This document shows, one piece after another, positions 54,351-61,664 of a DNA stretch of 64,000 bases. This DNA comes from Streptomyces griseoincarnatus (GTDB lineage: Bacteria > Actinomycetota > Actinomycetes > Streptomycetales > Streptomycetaceae), in the NCBI GenBank assembly GCA_014649575.1, contig BMTH01000019.1:44532-108531 (forward strand). The letters are read 5' to 3'. Positions within the stretch are counted from its first letter, which is position 1. Every line of letters begins with the position of its first letter. The position numbers and the translations under genes were made by a program. Under the pieces are notes generated by a model that saw only the letters and a list, made by a program, of their open reading frames with translations, had not been told where the DNA came from and made no database searches.

Positions 54351-54796
54351 GCCGCACCTCCCAGAGCGCACACGAGGGCCAGGATGAGCAGAGCGCCACC
54401 GGCGCACGTGGCGTCGACCGCGCGGCGCAGGCAGGTGAACTTGGCGACGGCCAGACGGGACAGGCCCGCGATGTCGGCGGCGAGGTCCCGGGACGCGGCA
54501 ACGTCCGTGATCTCCTGCGCCGTGAGGGTGGCCCACAGTGGGAAACCGTGCCGTCCCTTGATGTTGGGTCGCACCGACCGCAGCAACAGCCCGGCCGCCC
54601 CGATCAGCAGCGCCAACCCGCACCCACCCGCCACATACGCGGGGACATTCAGCGGCAGGTCACGGGCGACCGTCCAGGCGCCGGCGAGCACCGCGCCGAC
54701 GAACGCCAGCAACAACGCGGTTTTGGCGTCGGTCCGCGCAATCTCCGCCTTCACCTCAGCGTGCGCGGCCGTCAGGTTCTGCGTCACGACGCTCAT
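54347..54796 (-). CDS. Pycsar-effector-like membrane protein (DUF5706-like)
   Basis: 149 aa. The N-terminal amphipathic helix leads into AEIARTDAKTALLLAFVGAVLAG, resembling the 'DxKAxxLL' start of the PycTM effector family. A second membrane helix (YVAGGCGLALLIGAAGLLL) is followed by a soluble loop with FPLWATLTAQEITD, then ADIAGLSRLAVAKFTCLRRAVDATCAGGALLILALVC, the third helix. No cyclase gene of the Pycsar type is next to it, and it sits between an Spd-like gene and a small acidic gene with 4-nt overlaps on both sides. In this element it may serve transfer or toxicity control rather than anti-phage defence. Confidence 0.7.
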   Translation of the reverse strand: MSVVTQNLTAAHAEVKAEIARTDAKTALLLAFVGAVLAGAWTVARDLPLNVPAYVAGGCGLALLIGAAGLLLRSVRPNIKGRHGFPLWATLTAQEITDVAASRDLAADIAGLSRLAVAKFTCLRRAVDATCAGGALLILALVCALGGAA

Positions 54797-55089
54797 GCCG
54801 CTTCCCCCGTCCCCGACCGGTGGCCGCGAGCGGCACGCAGGAACGGCACCGTGCGGGTCAGCGCGTCGGCGTACAGGGCGTCCCAACCGGCGATCTCGTC
54901 ACCGGCCTCGCCCATCGCGACCAGGTCGGCGAGCACGTCACGGGCCGCGTCCTCACGGGCCGCGCGCTCGTCGTCCGTCTCGAACTCCAGCGGGCCCCGG
55001 AACAGGTCGATGTCGATACCGAGGGCCAGTTCGGCGAACTCGGCCTCTCCTTGGGCCTCTTGGCCCCCAACAAAGGTGCGCATACGCAT
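54793..55089 (-). CDS. small acidic protein, first gene of the conjugation operon
   Basis: 98 aa, very acidic in its middle (ETDDERAAREDAARDVLADLV) with a basic C-terminal end. The ATG at 55089 follows AGGAG. It is the first gene after the divergent control region, and hairpin B lies in its leader. The stop overlaps the next start (ATGA). Function unknown. Confidence 0.72.
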   Translation of the reverse strand: MRMRTFVGGQEAQGEAEFAELALGIDIDLFRGPLEFETDDERAAREDAARDVLADLVAMGEAGDEIAGWDALYADALTRTVPFLRAARGHRSGTGEAA

Positions 55090-55104
55090 GGCGGAACTCC
55101 TGAC

Positions 55105-55154
55105 GTCGAAGGGATGCCGGGGCGGTCGCGGTCTTTGGCGAGAGGCGACCGCCC
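55105..55154 (-). promoter_or_regulatory. conserved hairpin leader B (head of the conjugation operon)
   Basis: A 10-bp perfect stem GGGCGGTCGC with its complement (55120-55129 and 55145-55154) has the 15-nt loop GGTCTTTGGCGAGAG, and GTCGAAGGG follows at 55105-55113. Compared with hairpin A, one stem base pair changes from G-C to T-A on both sides, so the pairing is kept. Confidence 0.75.
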
Positions 55155-55210
55155 GGAAAGCCGGGCCGCGAGTGCGGCGGGAGGTGGGGTACTGCTCCGG
55201 CTCCCCTCAG

Positions 55211-55235
55211 CCCCGCTCGTACGAGACGAGCGGGG
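55211..55235. other. 10-bp hairpin in the divergent control region
   Basis: CCCCGCTCGT/ACGAGCGGGG with a 5-nt loop (55211-55220 and 55226-55235) lies in the 585-bp gap between the conjugation operon and the XRE gene. It may be a terminator guarding the two directions. The rest of the gap holds no gene. Confidence 0.5.
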
Positions 55236-55462
55236 GAGGCAGCCGGCCGCCGGGCCGAAGCACGGCGGCGAGGTGTGGTCGTGCGTTGCCTCCTTCGGGA
55301 ACACGGGCTCCCGTTACAGGCGTATGGAGACGTGACCTTTCGGTCTAAGCCCTCCGGACTGCCAAGGGGTCCGGGTCCCTCGCCCCCGCCGAAGCGGGGC
55401 CTCATGACCCCTCTCGGGGCCCTCTCCGTGCGCTCGTTCGGTTCGCCGAAGCAACCGAACGA

Positions 55463-55487
55463 GAGGTACATGTATTACTTGTTCCTC
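55463..55487. promoter_or_regulatory. 25-bp imperfect palindrome, candidate operator
   Basis: An inverted repeat of 25 bp around GTACATGTATTACTTGT, with 20 of 25 positions symmetric, lies in an unusually AT-rich patch of the control region. Its place between the divergent transfer and regulator genes suggests a binding site for the GntR or XRE protein of the element. Confidence 0.6.
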
Positions 55488-55607
55488 ATCTTGCAGAGAG
55501 GAGTTCGCCCCGTCAAGCCCTTCGGCTGTTTGAGTTCTGCGAGCCCCTCGTGCTCGATGTACCTACAGACTGGCGTCGGCGCGGACGACGATCGACTTCG
55601 CGGATGT

Positions 55608-55621
55608 ACGACCCAGGTCGT
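55608..55621. promoter_or_regulatory. ACGACC-CA-GGTCGT palindrome upstream of the XRE gene
   Basis: A perfect 6-bp inverted repeat with a 2-bp centre lies 54 bp before the XRE start. Possible autoregulatory operator. Confidence 0.45.
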
Positions 55622-55674
55622 CCTTGGCTACCGTGAAGTCGTACCAAGTCGTCCCAACGAGTCGGAGGTTGGAC

Positions 55675-56442
55675 GTGGCGAACGAGCGACTGCGCGGCGC
55701 GATAGTGGACTTGGGCCTGACGCTCGATGAGGTCGCCCAACGGCTCGGGGTCGCGTCCAAGACGGTCGAACGATGGATCAACGAGCCTGAGCGCAAGCCA
55801 TATCGCCGCTTCCAGTACGCGACAGCCTCGCTGTTGAAGTGCGAGGTGTCTTACCTGTGGCCCGACGAACGTACGTCAGCAGAGGTCACCGCCTCCGGCA
55901 ACGCGGAGTTGGTCAGGCTCTATCCACACCGCTCCGTGGTGATGCAGACCCTCTGGACAGACCTCTACTCCAGGGCACGGCGCCAGTTCGATGTGTTGGT
56001 GTACTCCGGCTTCTGGCTGACCGAAGATGCGACGTTCCACCGCATCGTGAAGGAGAAGTCAGCCGAAGGTGTGTCCATCCGCTTCATGATGGGAGAGCCC
56101 ACGTCGCCGGCGGTGGCCGTGCGAGGGGACGACGAGGGGATCGGTGCGGCCATGGCAGCGAAGATCCGGAACGCCTTGGTCAACTACGGTCCGCTCTTCG
56201 GCCTTCCTGGCGTTGAGTTCCGACTGCACAACACGACCCTCTACAACTCCATCTATCGAGCCGATGACGAGATGCTGGCCAACGGCCACATCTACGGCGT
56301 CGGCGCCTACATGGCCCCTGTGCTGCACCTGCGACGCGTGCCCGGCGGTGAACTCTTCGACGCCTACGCTGAGAGCTTGGAACGGGTCTGGGAATCAGCC
56401 CGCCCGATCTCCTCACCCGCCGAATGGGAAGGCGTGCACTGA
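55675..56442 (+). CDS. XRE-family regulator with DUF5919-like C-terminal domain
   Basis: 255 aa. The N-terminal helix-turn-helix reads LRGAIVDLGLTLDEVAQRLGVASKTVERWI (7-36). The C-terminal part (about 75-250) carries VLVYSGFWLTEDATFHRIV and a block FRLHNTTLYNSIYRADDEMLANGHIYG. This resembles the DUF5919/PLD-like sensor found in actinobacterial regulators; no HKD pair is seen. The GTG at 55675 follows GGAGG. The stop shares one base with the Nudix start. Divergent from the conjugation operon. Confidence 0.82.
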   Translation: MANERLRGAIVDLGLTLDEVAQRLGVASKTVERWINEPERKPYRRFQYATASLLKCEVSYLWPDERTSAEVTASGNAELVRLYPHRSVVMQTLWTDLYSRARRQFDVLVYSGFWLTEDATFHRIVKEKSAEGVSIRFMMGEPTSPAVAVRGDDEGIGAAMAAKIRNALVNYGPLFGLPGVEFRLHNTTLYNSIYRADDEMLANGHIYGVGAYMAPVLHLRRVPGGELFDAYAESLERVWESARPISSPAEWEGVH

Positions 56443-56915
56443 TGAGCCGGATCGACCACTTCCGCGACCCAAACGCCCCTAAGGCCAACTCGGTAGTCCC
56501 CTCGGTCACGGCCGTTGTCCGGGACAACTCGGGGCGGTTGCTGCTCATCCACAAGACCGACAACGACCTGTGGGCACTGCCTGGTGGCGGCCACGATATC
56601 GGCGAACGCATCGCTGACACTGTCGTCCGTGAGGTCCTGGAGGAGACCGGCATCGACGTTGAGGTAGACAGCATTGTCGGTCTCTATACCGACCCTGAAC
56701 ATGTGCTGGCGTACGACGACGGAGAGGTCCGGCAACAGTTCTCCATCTGCTTCCGAGCCCACCCCATCGGCGGTTCCCTGCGTACCAGCAGCGAGTCAAA
56801 AGAGGTCCGCTGGGTTGACCCAGCGGACCTTGACGGACTGGAGATCCACCCGTCGATGATGCTGCGCATCCGCCACGGTCTCGACGACTCGCGGCGAGAG
56901 CCCTACATCGGCTGA
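56442..56915 (+). CDS. Nudix hydrolase
   Basis: 157 aa. A complete Nudix box (Gx5Ex7REUxEExGU) lies at 49-71, with Glu55, Arg63, Glu64, Glu67 and Glu68. It hydrolyses some nucleoside diphosphate derivative. The known pSAM2 immunity protein Pif carries a Nudix motif, so this gene is a candidate for blocking transfer into cells that already hold the element. Translation is coupled to the XRE gene (TGATG). The 3' end overlaps the convergent HD gene by 13 bp. Confidence 0.9.
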   Translation: MSRIDHFRDPNAPKANSVVPSVTAVVRDNSGRLLLIHKTDNDLWALPGGGHDIGERIADTVVREVLEETGIDVEVDSIVGLYTDPEHVLAYDDGEVRQQFSICFRAHPIGGSLRTSSESKEVRWVDPADLDGLEIHPSMMLRIRHGLDDSRREPYIG

Positions 56916-57472
56916 TCGTCGGTAGAGACCTGCACCAACCGACCCTCAACACGCTTCGACGCTGCGTGGATCTCGGGGGCCGCGCGCTGAATGAACCGCC
57001 CGACGATCGTGTCCGGACCGTATCGCTGAACGATCTCGTCCAGCCGCTCGGCCGGCGTGGTCTGCGTCCCGTCGGGCGTCGTCGTCATGTCGCAGTACAG
57101 CAGGGCGTCGACCAGGTGCGGACGCTCTAGCTCGAACTCCCCCTCAAGTTCCTGCCTCAGTCCGCGCTCTTCGGCTTCCAGTAGGGCACACGAGTGGTGA
57201 GCCACGAGACGAACGACCCGCTCGTCTGCCTTTTCGTGGTCCCGCAGGAACCGCGCGCCGTCGAGGGGGTGAAAGCCGGTGGTCGCGATCGTCGGCGAGT
57301 ACCCGATGTCATGCAGCACCGCGGCAGCTTCCAGCAACTCCGCATCGTCGCCCATGATCGGGCCCAAGGAGCGAGCGCGCTTGGCGACCCCCAACGAGTG
57401 CGCCCACCGACGCGGGAGCGGATCGGACAGCAGCGATTCGGAGAGCGAGTACGCCCACTCAGTCAGTCCCAT
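56903..57472 (-). CDS. HD-domain hydrolase
   Basis: About 189 aa. The HD metal ligands are His25 (RRWAHSLGVAKRA), His54-Asp55 (AVLHDIGYSP), a later LVAHHS pair and Asp in DALLYCDMTT. Likely acts on a nucleotide or cyclic nucleotide. The start is taken at ATG 57472; a TTG at 57481 is close behind the GntR stop (57484), so it is probably translated by coupling. Convergent with the Nudix gene. Together with its neighbours it suggests a nucleotide-linked control module. Confidence 0.85.
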   Translation of the reverse strand: MGLTEWAYSLSESLLSDPLPRRWAHSLGVAKRARSLGPIMGDDAELLEAAAVLHDIGYSPTIATTGFHPLDGARFLRDHEKADERVVRLVAHHSCALLEAEERGLRQELEGEFELERPHLVDALLYCDMTTTPDGTQTTPAERLDEIVQRYGPDTIVGRFIQRAAPEIHAASKRVEGRLVQVSTDDQPM

Positions 57473-57483
57473 GACGGCCAAGA

Positions 57484-57927
57484 TTACGGCCGGACCGTGG
57501 ACGTCGGGAGAGCGCGTACAGTTCGCCCCTTGCCGTGGACGGTGGCGAGCAGGCCGTTTCCCTCCATCTGGGCCAGGACACGCCGAACGGCGGTACGCGA
57601 GGCGCCGAATCGCTCACACAGCTTCGCTTCGGAGGGGTACGCGTCACCCACGGAGAGCGAGTCCTCTGCTATCAGGTCTGTCATCCGCTCCGCGAGGGAA
57701 CGTCGATCGCCGCCTCGGACGACGCGCCACCCGATGCCGGGAGCTGACTGCACCATTCCCTCGGCCTCCAGCGCCTTGAGGGCCCGACGCACAGTGTTCC
57801 GGGAGACTCCGTGTGCGTTCATGAGGGCAGCTTCCGACGGCAAGGCGCCAGTGTCATCGGCCTCGATCTGCTGACGGAGCGCCTCAGAGACCTGCAAGTA
57901 GGTGCCTCGCGGACTGGCCTGCGGCAC
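57484..57927 (-). CDS. GntR-type repressor with two winged-helix domains (KorSA-like)
   Basis: 147 aa. It has two GntR-like DNA-binding domains in tandem: QVSEALRQQIEADDTGALPSEAALMNAHGVSRNTVRRALKALEAEGMV, then LAERMTDLIAEDSLSVGDAYPSEAKLCERFGASRTAVRRVLAQMEGNGLL. No ligand-binding domain is present. In pSAM2 the GntR protein KorSA represses replication and transfer. The GTG at 57927 is preceded by GGGGAGG. It may bind a pair of operators in the control region. Confidence 0.85.
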   Translation of the reverse strand: MPQASPRGTYLQVSEALRQQIEADDTGALPSEAALMNAHGVSRNTVRRALKALEAEGMVQSAPGIGWRVVRGGDRRSLAERMTDLIAEDSLSVGDAYPSEAKLCERFGASRTAVRRVLAQMEGNGLLATVHGKGRTVRALPTSTVRP

Positions 57928-58069
57928 GTGGCCTCCCCTTCTACGACTGCTGGCGACTTCCAATGCTCACCTACAGCTTCCCACGCCGCACCATCCTCCA
58001 AAGCGTGCCCGTCTGAATACGCGGTCCGCAGCAGTGCGGGCGGTCTCAACGCTCCAGAAGTCCAGCGAA

Positions 58070-60208
58070 CTAAAGAAACTCAACGAAAGCCCGATATAGA
58101 CCAACTTCAAAGTCATCCATCGTCCTTTCCGGTGCCCGACTCAGACGCTCCAACAAATGGTCCATCGTCTCGGCGTTGTAACTGCGGCCTTGTAGAATCT
58201 TCATGGCCACCTGAATAGGTAGGCCATAGTCCTCCACCTCCGCAACGAAGCGAGGCAGGAAGAATCCCTTCGCCGAGGTCGCGTATGCAGAGTAGTCGCA
58301 ATCGTCGAACCCCGCCTCTTGGAGTATCGGCCGCACGATACTTTCCAATGCCATGAGGAGGCGGGGGAAGGTGAACCCCGGCCAGTACCTCAAGAAATCC
58401 AGAACGTTCTCGACCGCGTCGTCAGGTTCTGGCGTCTCATACGGGTTGGCAAGTTCACGCGAGATCAGTTCGTGAACGTCACCTTGTGCACCGTTTACGA
58501 CATTCATCCTCAAGGCAAGCTGACGGGCAGATGCCACTCCGTGCACACGCCCCTTGATTGGGTGAAGAAAATTGACAATCAGCTCACAGCAAGCCTGAAG
58601 TTCCTCGTACTGAGGCCATCCGCTCCAAGCAAGACTTTCGGCGAGCCGTGAGATGTTGCGCCGCACATACTTTGCGAGGTTGATCTGACTCTGCGGATCT
58701 AGTCCGCTGTTCTGCTTGAGCACCTCCAACGGAACCTCAGTTTGCGAGCGATACTTTTCAATCCTCTCGCGCGAACTGGGCAGCAATCCGGGTTCATCAA
58801 CTTGGATTAGGAGACTGTCCGGCACGCTGGGGCCTTGACTGTACAGCGGGACGTCGACGGTCGGGAGATCCTCCTGGGGCGGCGCCCTGAACAGGTAAAC
58901 ATTCCCCACGAAGTGCCGCATCATCCTGCCTGATCGACCTTTAATGTTGGAGAATGTAAAGAAGTCGAGATTCTTGCGGTTCAACTTATGATCGAATACC
59001 ACGACATTCTTGGCCGAAGTATTAACCCCTTCAATCAAGGTTGACGTGCAGACCAGGAACTTCAGGTGACCCGCATTGAAGGCACTTACCTGGTACTGAG
59101 CCAACGCTCGCGGGATCTTTCCGTGGTGGATACCGATCCCTTGCGGAATCGATTTACACAGCAGCCATTCGGGGTGATAGTTTTCCCCGATCCAATCAGC
59201 GGCTGGCTGCAACTCCGAAGTGAGTTCACCCACGCCGGCAGCAATCAAGTGTCGGGCCACAACGCGCGCACGCGCAGGGGACTGACAGTAAATCAGAGTC
59301 GACCCTTCCAGCTGTGCACACAGGCTTGAGAGTGCCTCTAGTTCTCCCCCCTTCGGAGGAGTGGGCATGAGCGTCACGTCGCTGACCACGGTCGCAAAAC
59401 TCGTGGAAATAAAGCTCGCTACGAAGTCCTGCGGGAGCGACGCAGCCAGCGCGTGAATATTCGGCCCTGCCAGGTAGAACGTCGCTTGCGTTCGCATCAA
59501 CCTTTGCAGTGCTTGATTCAGCAGGATTCCACGGTCTGCTTCACCTCGACTGATGTCAAGCTTGTAGAACTCATCAATCATGAATAGATCGAGTTCAGGA
59601 AGCTCAGGGAGGTCAAGAATCCGCTCCTGTGTCATGACCAGAAGATTTCGCTCCCCTAGGGACTGAGTCGGATGCGTGATAATCCGATACTGTTCCCGGA
59701 ATCGAGAGAGCCGCTTACGCGTCTCGTCGATTAGAGCGATGGTGGGCAGCACAACCGCCACATTACTGAATTTGCCGGACGCGATTAACGCGTCAAGCAC
59801 CAAACTCTTGCCAAAGCTTGTCGGCGCACTGAGGATCACGTTCTCCCCAGACATCAACCGCCGATAGACCTTTGCCTGAACTTCATGGAATACAACGTCC
59901 TCATTGTCGTAATCCAAGGGACGGTGAGCCTCATAGGCGATCAGGTCAGGGAGTGATAGGTTTGAGGGGGTGGCATAAGGGAAAAGCCCGGCAGTACGAA
60001 GCAGGGAATCAAGCAACTCCGCGTAGCCGCTGAATTGTGACGGCTGATCCAAGATGCGGAGTAGCAACTCCCTAGCCGATGACTGTTGCTGCGCATCGCG
60101 AATGAGGTGGGAGATGAGCTTGAGGATTTCGAACTGACGCCCCTCCGGCCTACCATGGGCGAGCAAGTCACGCGCCATGGGAACGGTCAGGCTGTTACTT
60201 CCTGCCAT
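58070..60208 (-). CDS. hamB: Hachiman helicase HamB
   Basis: 712 aa superfamily 2 (Ski2-like) helicase. Walker A is APTSFGKS at 128-135, Walker B is IDEFY with Asp212-Glu213, motif III-like FYLAGPN, motif V region VNTSAKNVVVFDH and the motif VI arginines in KGRSGRMMRHF. A long C-terminal helical domain follows. The ATG at 60208 lies inside the 3' end of hamA (22-bp overlap), so the two are coupled. HamB senses damaged or invading DNA and releases HamA. Base composition is clearly less GC-rich than the chromosome. No U-tract follows. Confidence 0.88.
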   Translation of the reverse strand: MAGSNSLTVPMARDLLAHGRPEGRQFEILKLISHLIRDAQQQSSARELLLRILDQPSQFSGYAELLDSLLRTAGLFPYATPSNLSLPDLIAYEAHRPLDYDNEDVVFHEVQAKVYRRLMSGENVILSAPTSFGKSLVLDALIASGKFSNVAVVLPTIALIDETRKRLSRFREQYRIITHPTQSLGERNLLVMTQERILDLPELPELDLFMIDEFYKLDISRGEADRGILLNQALQRLMRTQATFYLAGPNIHALAASLPQDFVASFISTSFATVVSDVTLMPTPPKGGELEALSSLCAQLEGSTLIYCQSPARARVVARHLIAAGVGELTSELQPAADWIGENYHPEWLLCKSIPQGIGIHHGKIPRALAQYQVSAFNAGHLKFLVCTSTLIEGVNTSAKNVVVFDHKLNRKNLDFFTFSNIKGRSGRMMRHFVGNVYLFRAPPQEDLPTVDVPLYSQGPSVPDSLLIQVDEPGLLPSSRERIEKYRSQTEVPLEVLKQNSGLDPQSQINLAKYVRRNISRLAESLAWSGWPQYEELQACCELIVNFLHPIKGRVHGVASARQLALRMNVVNGAQGDVHELISRELANPYETPEPDDAVENVLDFLRYWPGFTFPRLLMALESIVRPILQEAGFDDCDYSAYATSAKGFFLPRFVAEVEDYGLPIQVAMKILQGRSYNAETMDHLLERLSRAPERTMDDFEVGLYRAFVEFL

Positions 60209-61074
60209 AGCTTTAGCCTTTCGTGTAGGGCATCGACTAGGTCCTTCTTCAGATGCAGCGGCACAAGAATCAGACGGATGCGCACCTTGCGGGGTAGGCC
60301 AGCAGCAACGAAAGAGCCCCAGCCCTTGCGAACTTCTTCCTCAAATGCAGCTCTGTAAGCTTCCTTGGTATCACTCGAACCCCTATTAGGATCACCGGAC
60401 AGCTCTGCAACACGCGCCGCTACGGCCGGGCTGTCGTATGTGAGAAGGACAGGGATGGTGATACTCTCGAAAATTTCATCAAGACTGACATCCTCATGGA
60501 TCATGCTGAGTAGCTTGGGGGCATGTTTCCAGGATCGGTCGATTTTCCCCTCGACCGCAAGAAACTCTCCGCGAAGATATTCCGAGTCGATATGGTCGTG
60601 AAGCTCCGCAACGACATCCCGAATGGCGCTGCTCAACCGATTATAGAACTTGACCTCGCCCAGCCAGAGTTCCAACCCAGTACCGTTGTCAACGATATGG
60701 ACGGCATCAAATCCCTTCACAGTCTCATTGCTACCATCTTTGAAATAGATCTTGCTGAGAGCTGTTTCAGTCTTAAAAACTTCACGAAGAGCCACATGCA
60801 GAAGGAGTTCACCGAACTCACCCCTCCTCGCATATTTTTCTGATGTGTAGATCTTGCGCATTGCGCGACCTACCATCAACATGCCTGTATCCGAGTTGAA
60901 CTCCTGACGCTCGGAATAGGACAAAGCGAAGTCGATTACGTCGTCAAATAATCTCTTGGCCAACTGCCGGGTCCGCCATTGCCCAGATTCGAATCCAGCG
61001 CAGATCCCGGATAGGGGCGGATCGATGGAAGCGTCATCCACGATCACCTCAAGGAAAGCGCGTTGTACCTGCAC
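60187..61074 (-). CDS. hamA: Hachiman effector HamA (DUF1837 nuclease)
   Basis: 295 aa. The DUF1837 signature is clear: RRGEFGELLLHVALREVF (Glu86, Glu89), a D123 in VKGFDAVHIV and the nuclease-like LWLGEVKFYN with Glu140-x-Lys142. It is a PD-(D/E)xK-type effector that degrades DNA when released by HamB. The GTG at 61074 has only a weak ribosome site. A GTG at residue 12 with GAGGTGATC upstream is an alternative start. First gene of the hamAB pair. Confidence 0.88.
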   Translation of the reverse strand: MQVQRAFLEVIVDDASIDPPLSGICAGFESGQWRTRQLAKRLFDDVIDFALSYSERQEFNSDTGMLMVGRAMRKIYTSEKYARRGEFGELLLHVALREVFKTETALSKIYFKDGSNETVKGFDAVHIVDNGTGLELWLGEVKFYNRLSSAIRDVVAELHDHIDSEYLRGEFLAVEGKIDRSWKHAPKLLSMIHEDVSLDEIFESITIPVLLTYDSPAVAARVAELSGDPNRGSSDTKEAYRAAFEEEVRKGWGSFVAAGLPRKVRIRLILVPLHLKKDLVDALHERLKLWQEVTA

Positions 61075-61443
61075 CTGGGTGCCCCCCGAGGGTTGTCTCA
61101 GTGAGGTCTCCCCCTCCCTCCCCGAGAGGTGGTGACCCGAAGCGTCAGACCCATGATGCCGGGTTTGACCGCTCCCGTCTGCAACCTCACCGATGTCAAG
61201 GTCATCGATGGCAGTCGGGCCCGCTCCCTCAAAGCCGAAACGGCGCCTGTCGTCATGGTGCGACTCTAGGGCGAGCCACTGACAACAGCCCTAGACCAGG
61301 CAGCCGAGCCAGCCGCGCCCCTCCTGCTCCTCGTCGTGACATGAGGAGCCCACGCACGGTACGCGATAGAGGCAGGACCCACCCCGCATGCGTGTCCGCA
61401 TGAGCGCAGGTCAGCGGTACTACACGCCACGATTTCGGCATGC
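61075..61443. other. gap between hamA and attR
   Basis: 369 bp without a convincing gene. It contains the hamA promoter region and, near 61385-61440, a GCATGCGTGTCCGCATG inverted repeat next to attR that may be an integrase or excisionase site. A 38-codon open frame (61154-61270) is not supported. Confidence 0.4.
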
Positions 61444-61486
61444 CCTCCGGAGCCGTGTGCGCAGGTTCGAATCCTGCCGGGGGCAC
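61444..61486 (+). other. attachment site, right end (attR)
   Basis: Exact copy of the last 43 bp of tRNA-Arg(CCG) (42891-42933) without the 5' half of the gene, so it is not a functional tRNA. It probably serves as the right end of the element and the left end of the remnant beyond. Confidence 0.92.
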
Positions 61487-61503
61487 CTTGCACGAGGTGC
61501 CCA

Positions 61504-61542
61504 AAGACCCCGCCATCAGCGCTTCGCTGAGAACGGGGTCTT
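61504..61542. terminator. hairpin after attR
   Basis: A 9-bp stem AAGACCCCG/CGGGGTCTT (61504-61512 and 61534-61542), with an inner hairpin in the loop, lies just beyond attR. It may end the DUF4263 gene. Confidence 0.55.
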
Positions 61543-61591
61543 CGCGTATGTGCAGGCGGATGCCGCCGGAAGCAGTCGTTTGCCAGTGATC

Positions 61592-61611
61592 ACGTAATGA
61601 CAACGTAATGA
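61592..61611. repeat. direct repeats ACGTAATGA, candidate integrase arm sites
   Basis: ACGTAATGA occurs at 61592-61600 and 61603-61611, 11 bp apart, about 110 bp from attR. Short direct repeats this close to an att site are typical of arm-type sites of tyrosine integrases. Confidence 0.5.
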
Positions 61612-61664
61612 TCTCCAAGCACTCCGATGCAGGTCAGCGGGCCTTGAGGGGGCCGGAGCCGTCC

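Larger units (their letters stand above)
42891..61486. mobile_element. integrative and conjugative element (AICE type) in tRNA-Arg(CCG)
   Basis: 18.6 kb between 43-bp perfect direct repeats. It carries the set expected of an actinomycete integrative conjugative element: tyrosine integrase, excisionase, replication genes (primase-polymerase and DUF3987 instead of a RepSA-type Rep), an FtsK/TraB DNA translocase, spread-like membrane proteins, a GntR repressor and a Nudix protein as in pSAM2. It also carries defence cargo: a Hachiman pair at the right end and a nuclease-like gene at the left end. The Hachiman genes are visibly AT-richer than the rest, a sign of separate acquisition. Confidence 0.9.

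Noticed and set aside
61154..61270. 38-codon open frame between hamA and attR
   Set aside because: No ribosome site and no recognisable similarity.
61444..61486. Second tRNA-Arg gene
   Set aside because: Only the 3' half from the anticodon loop is present; no acceptor 5' strand or D arm, so it is an att copy.
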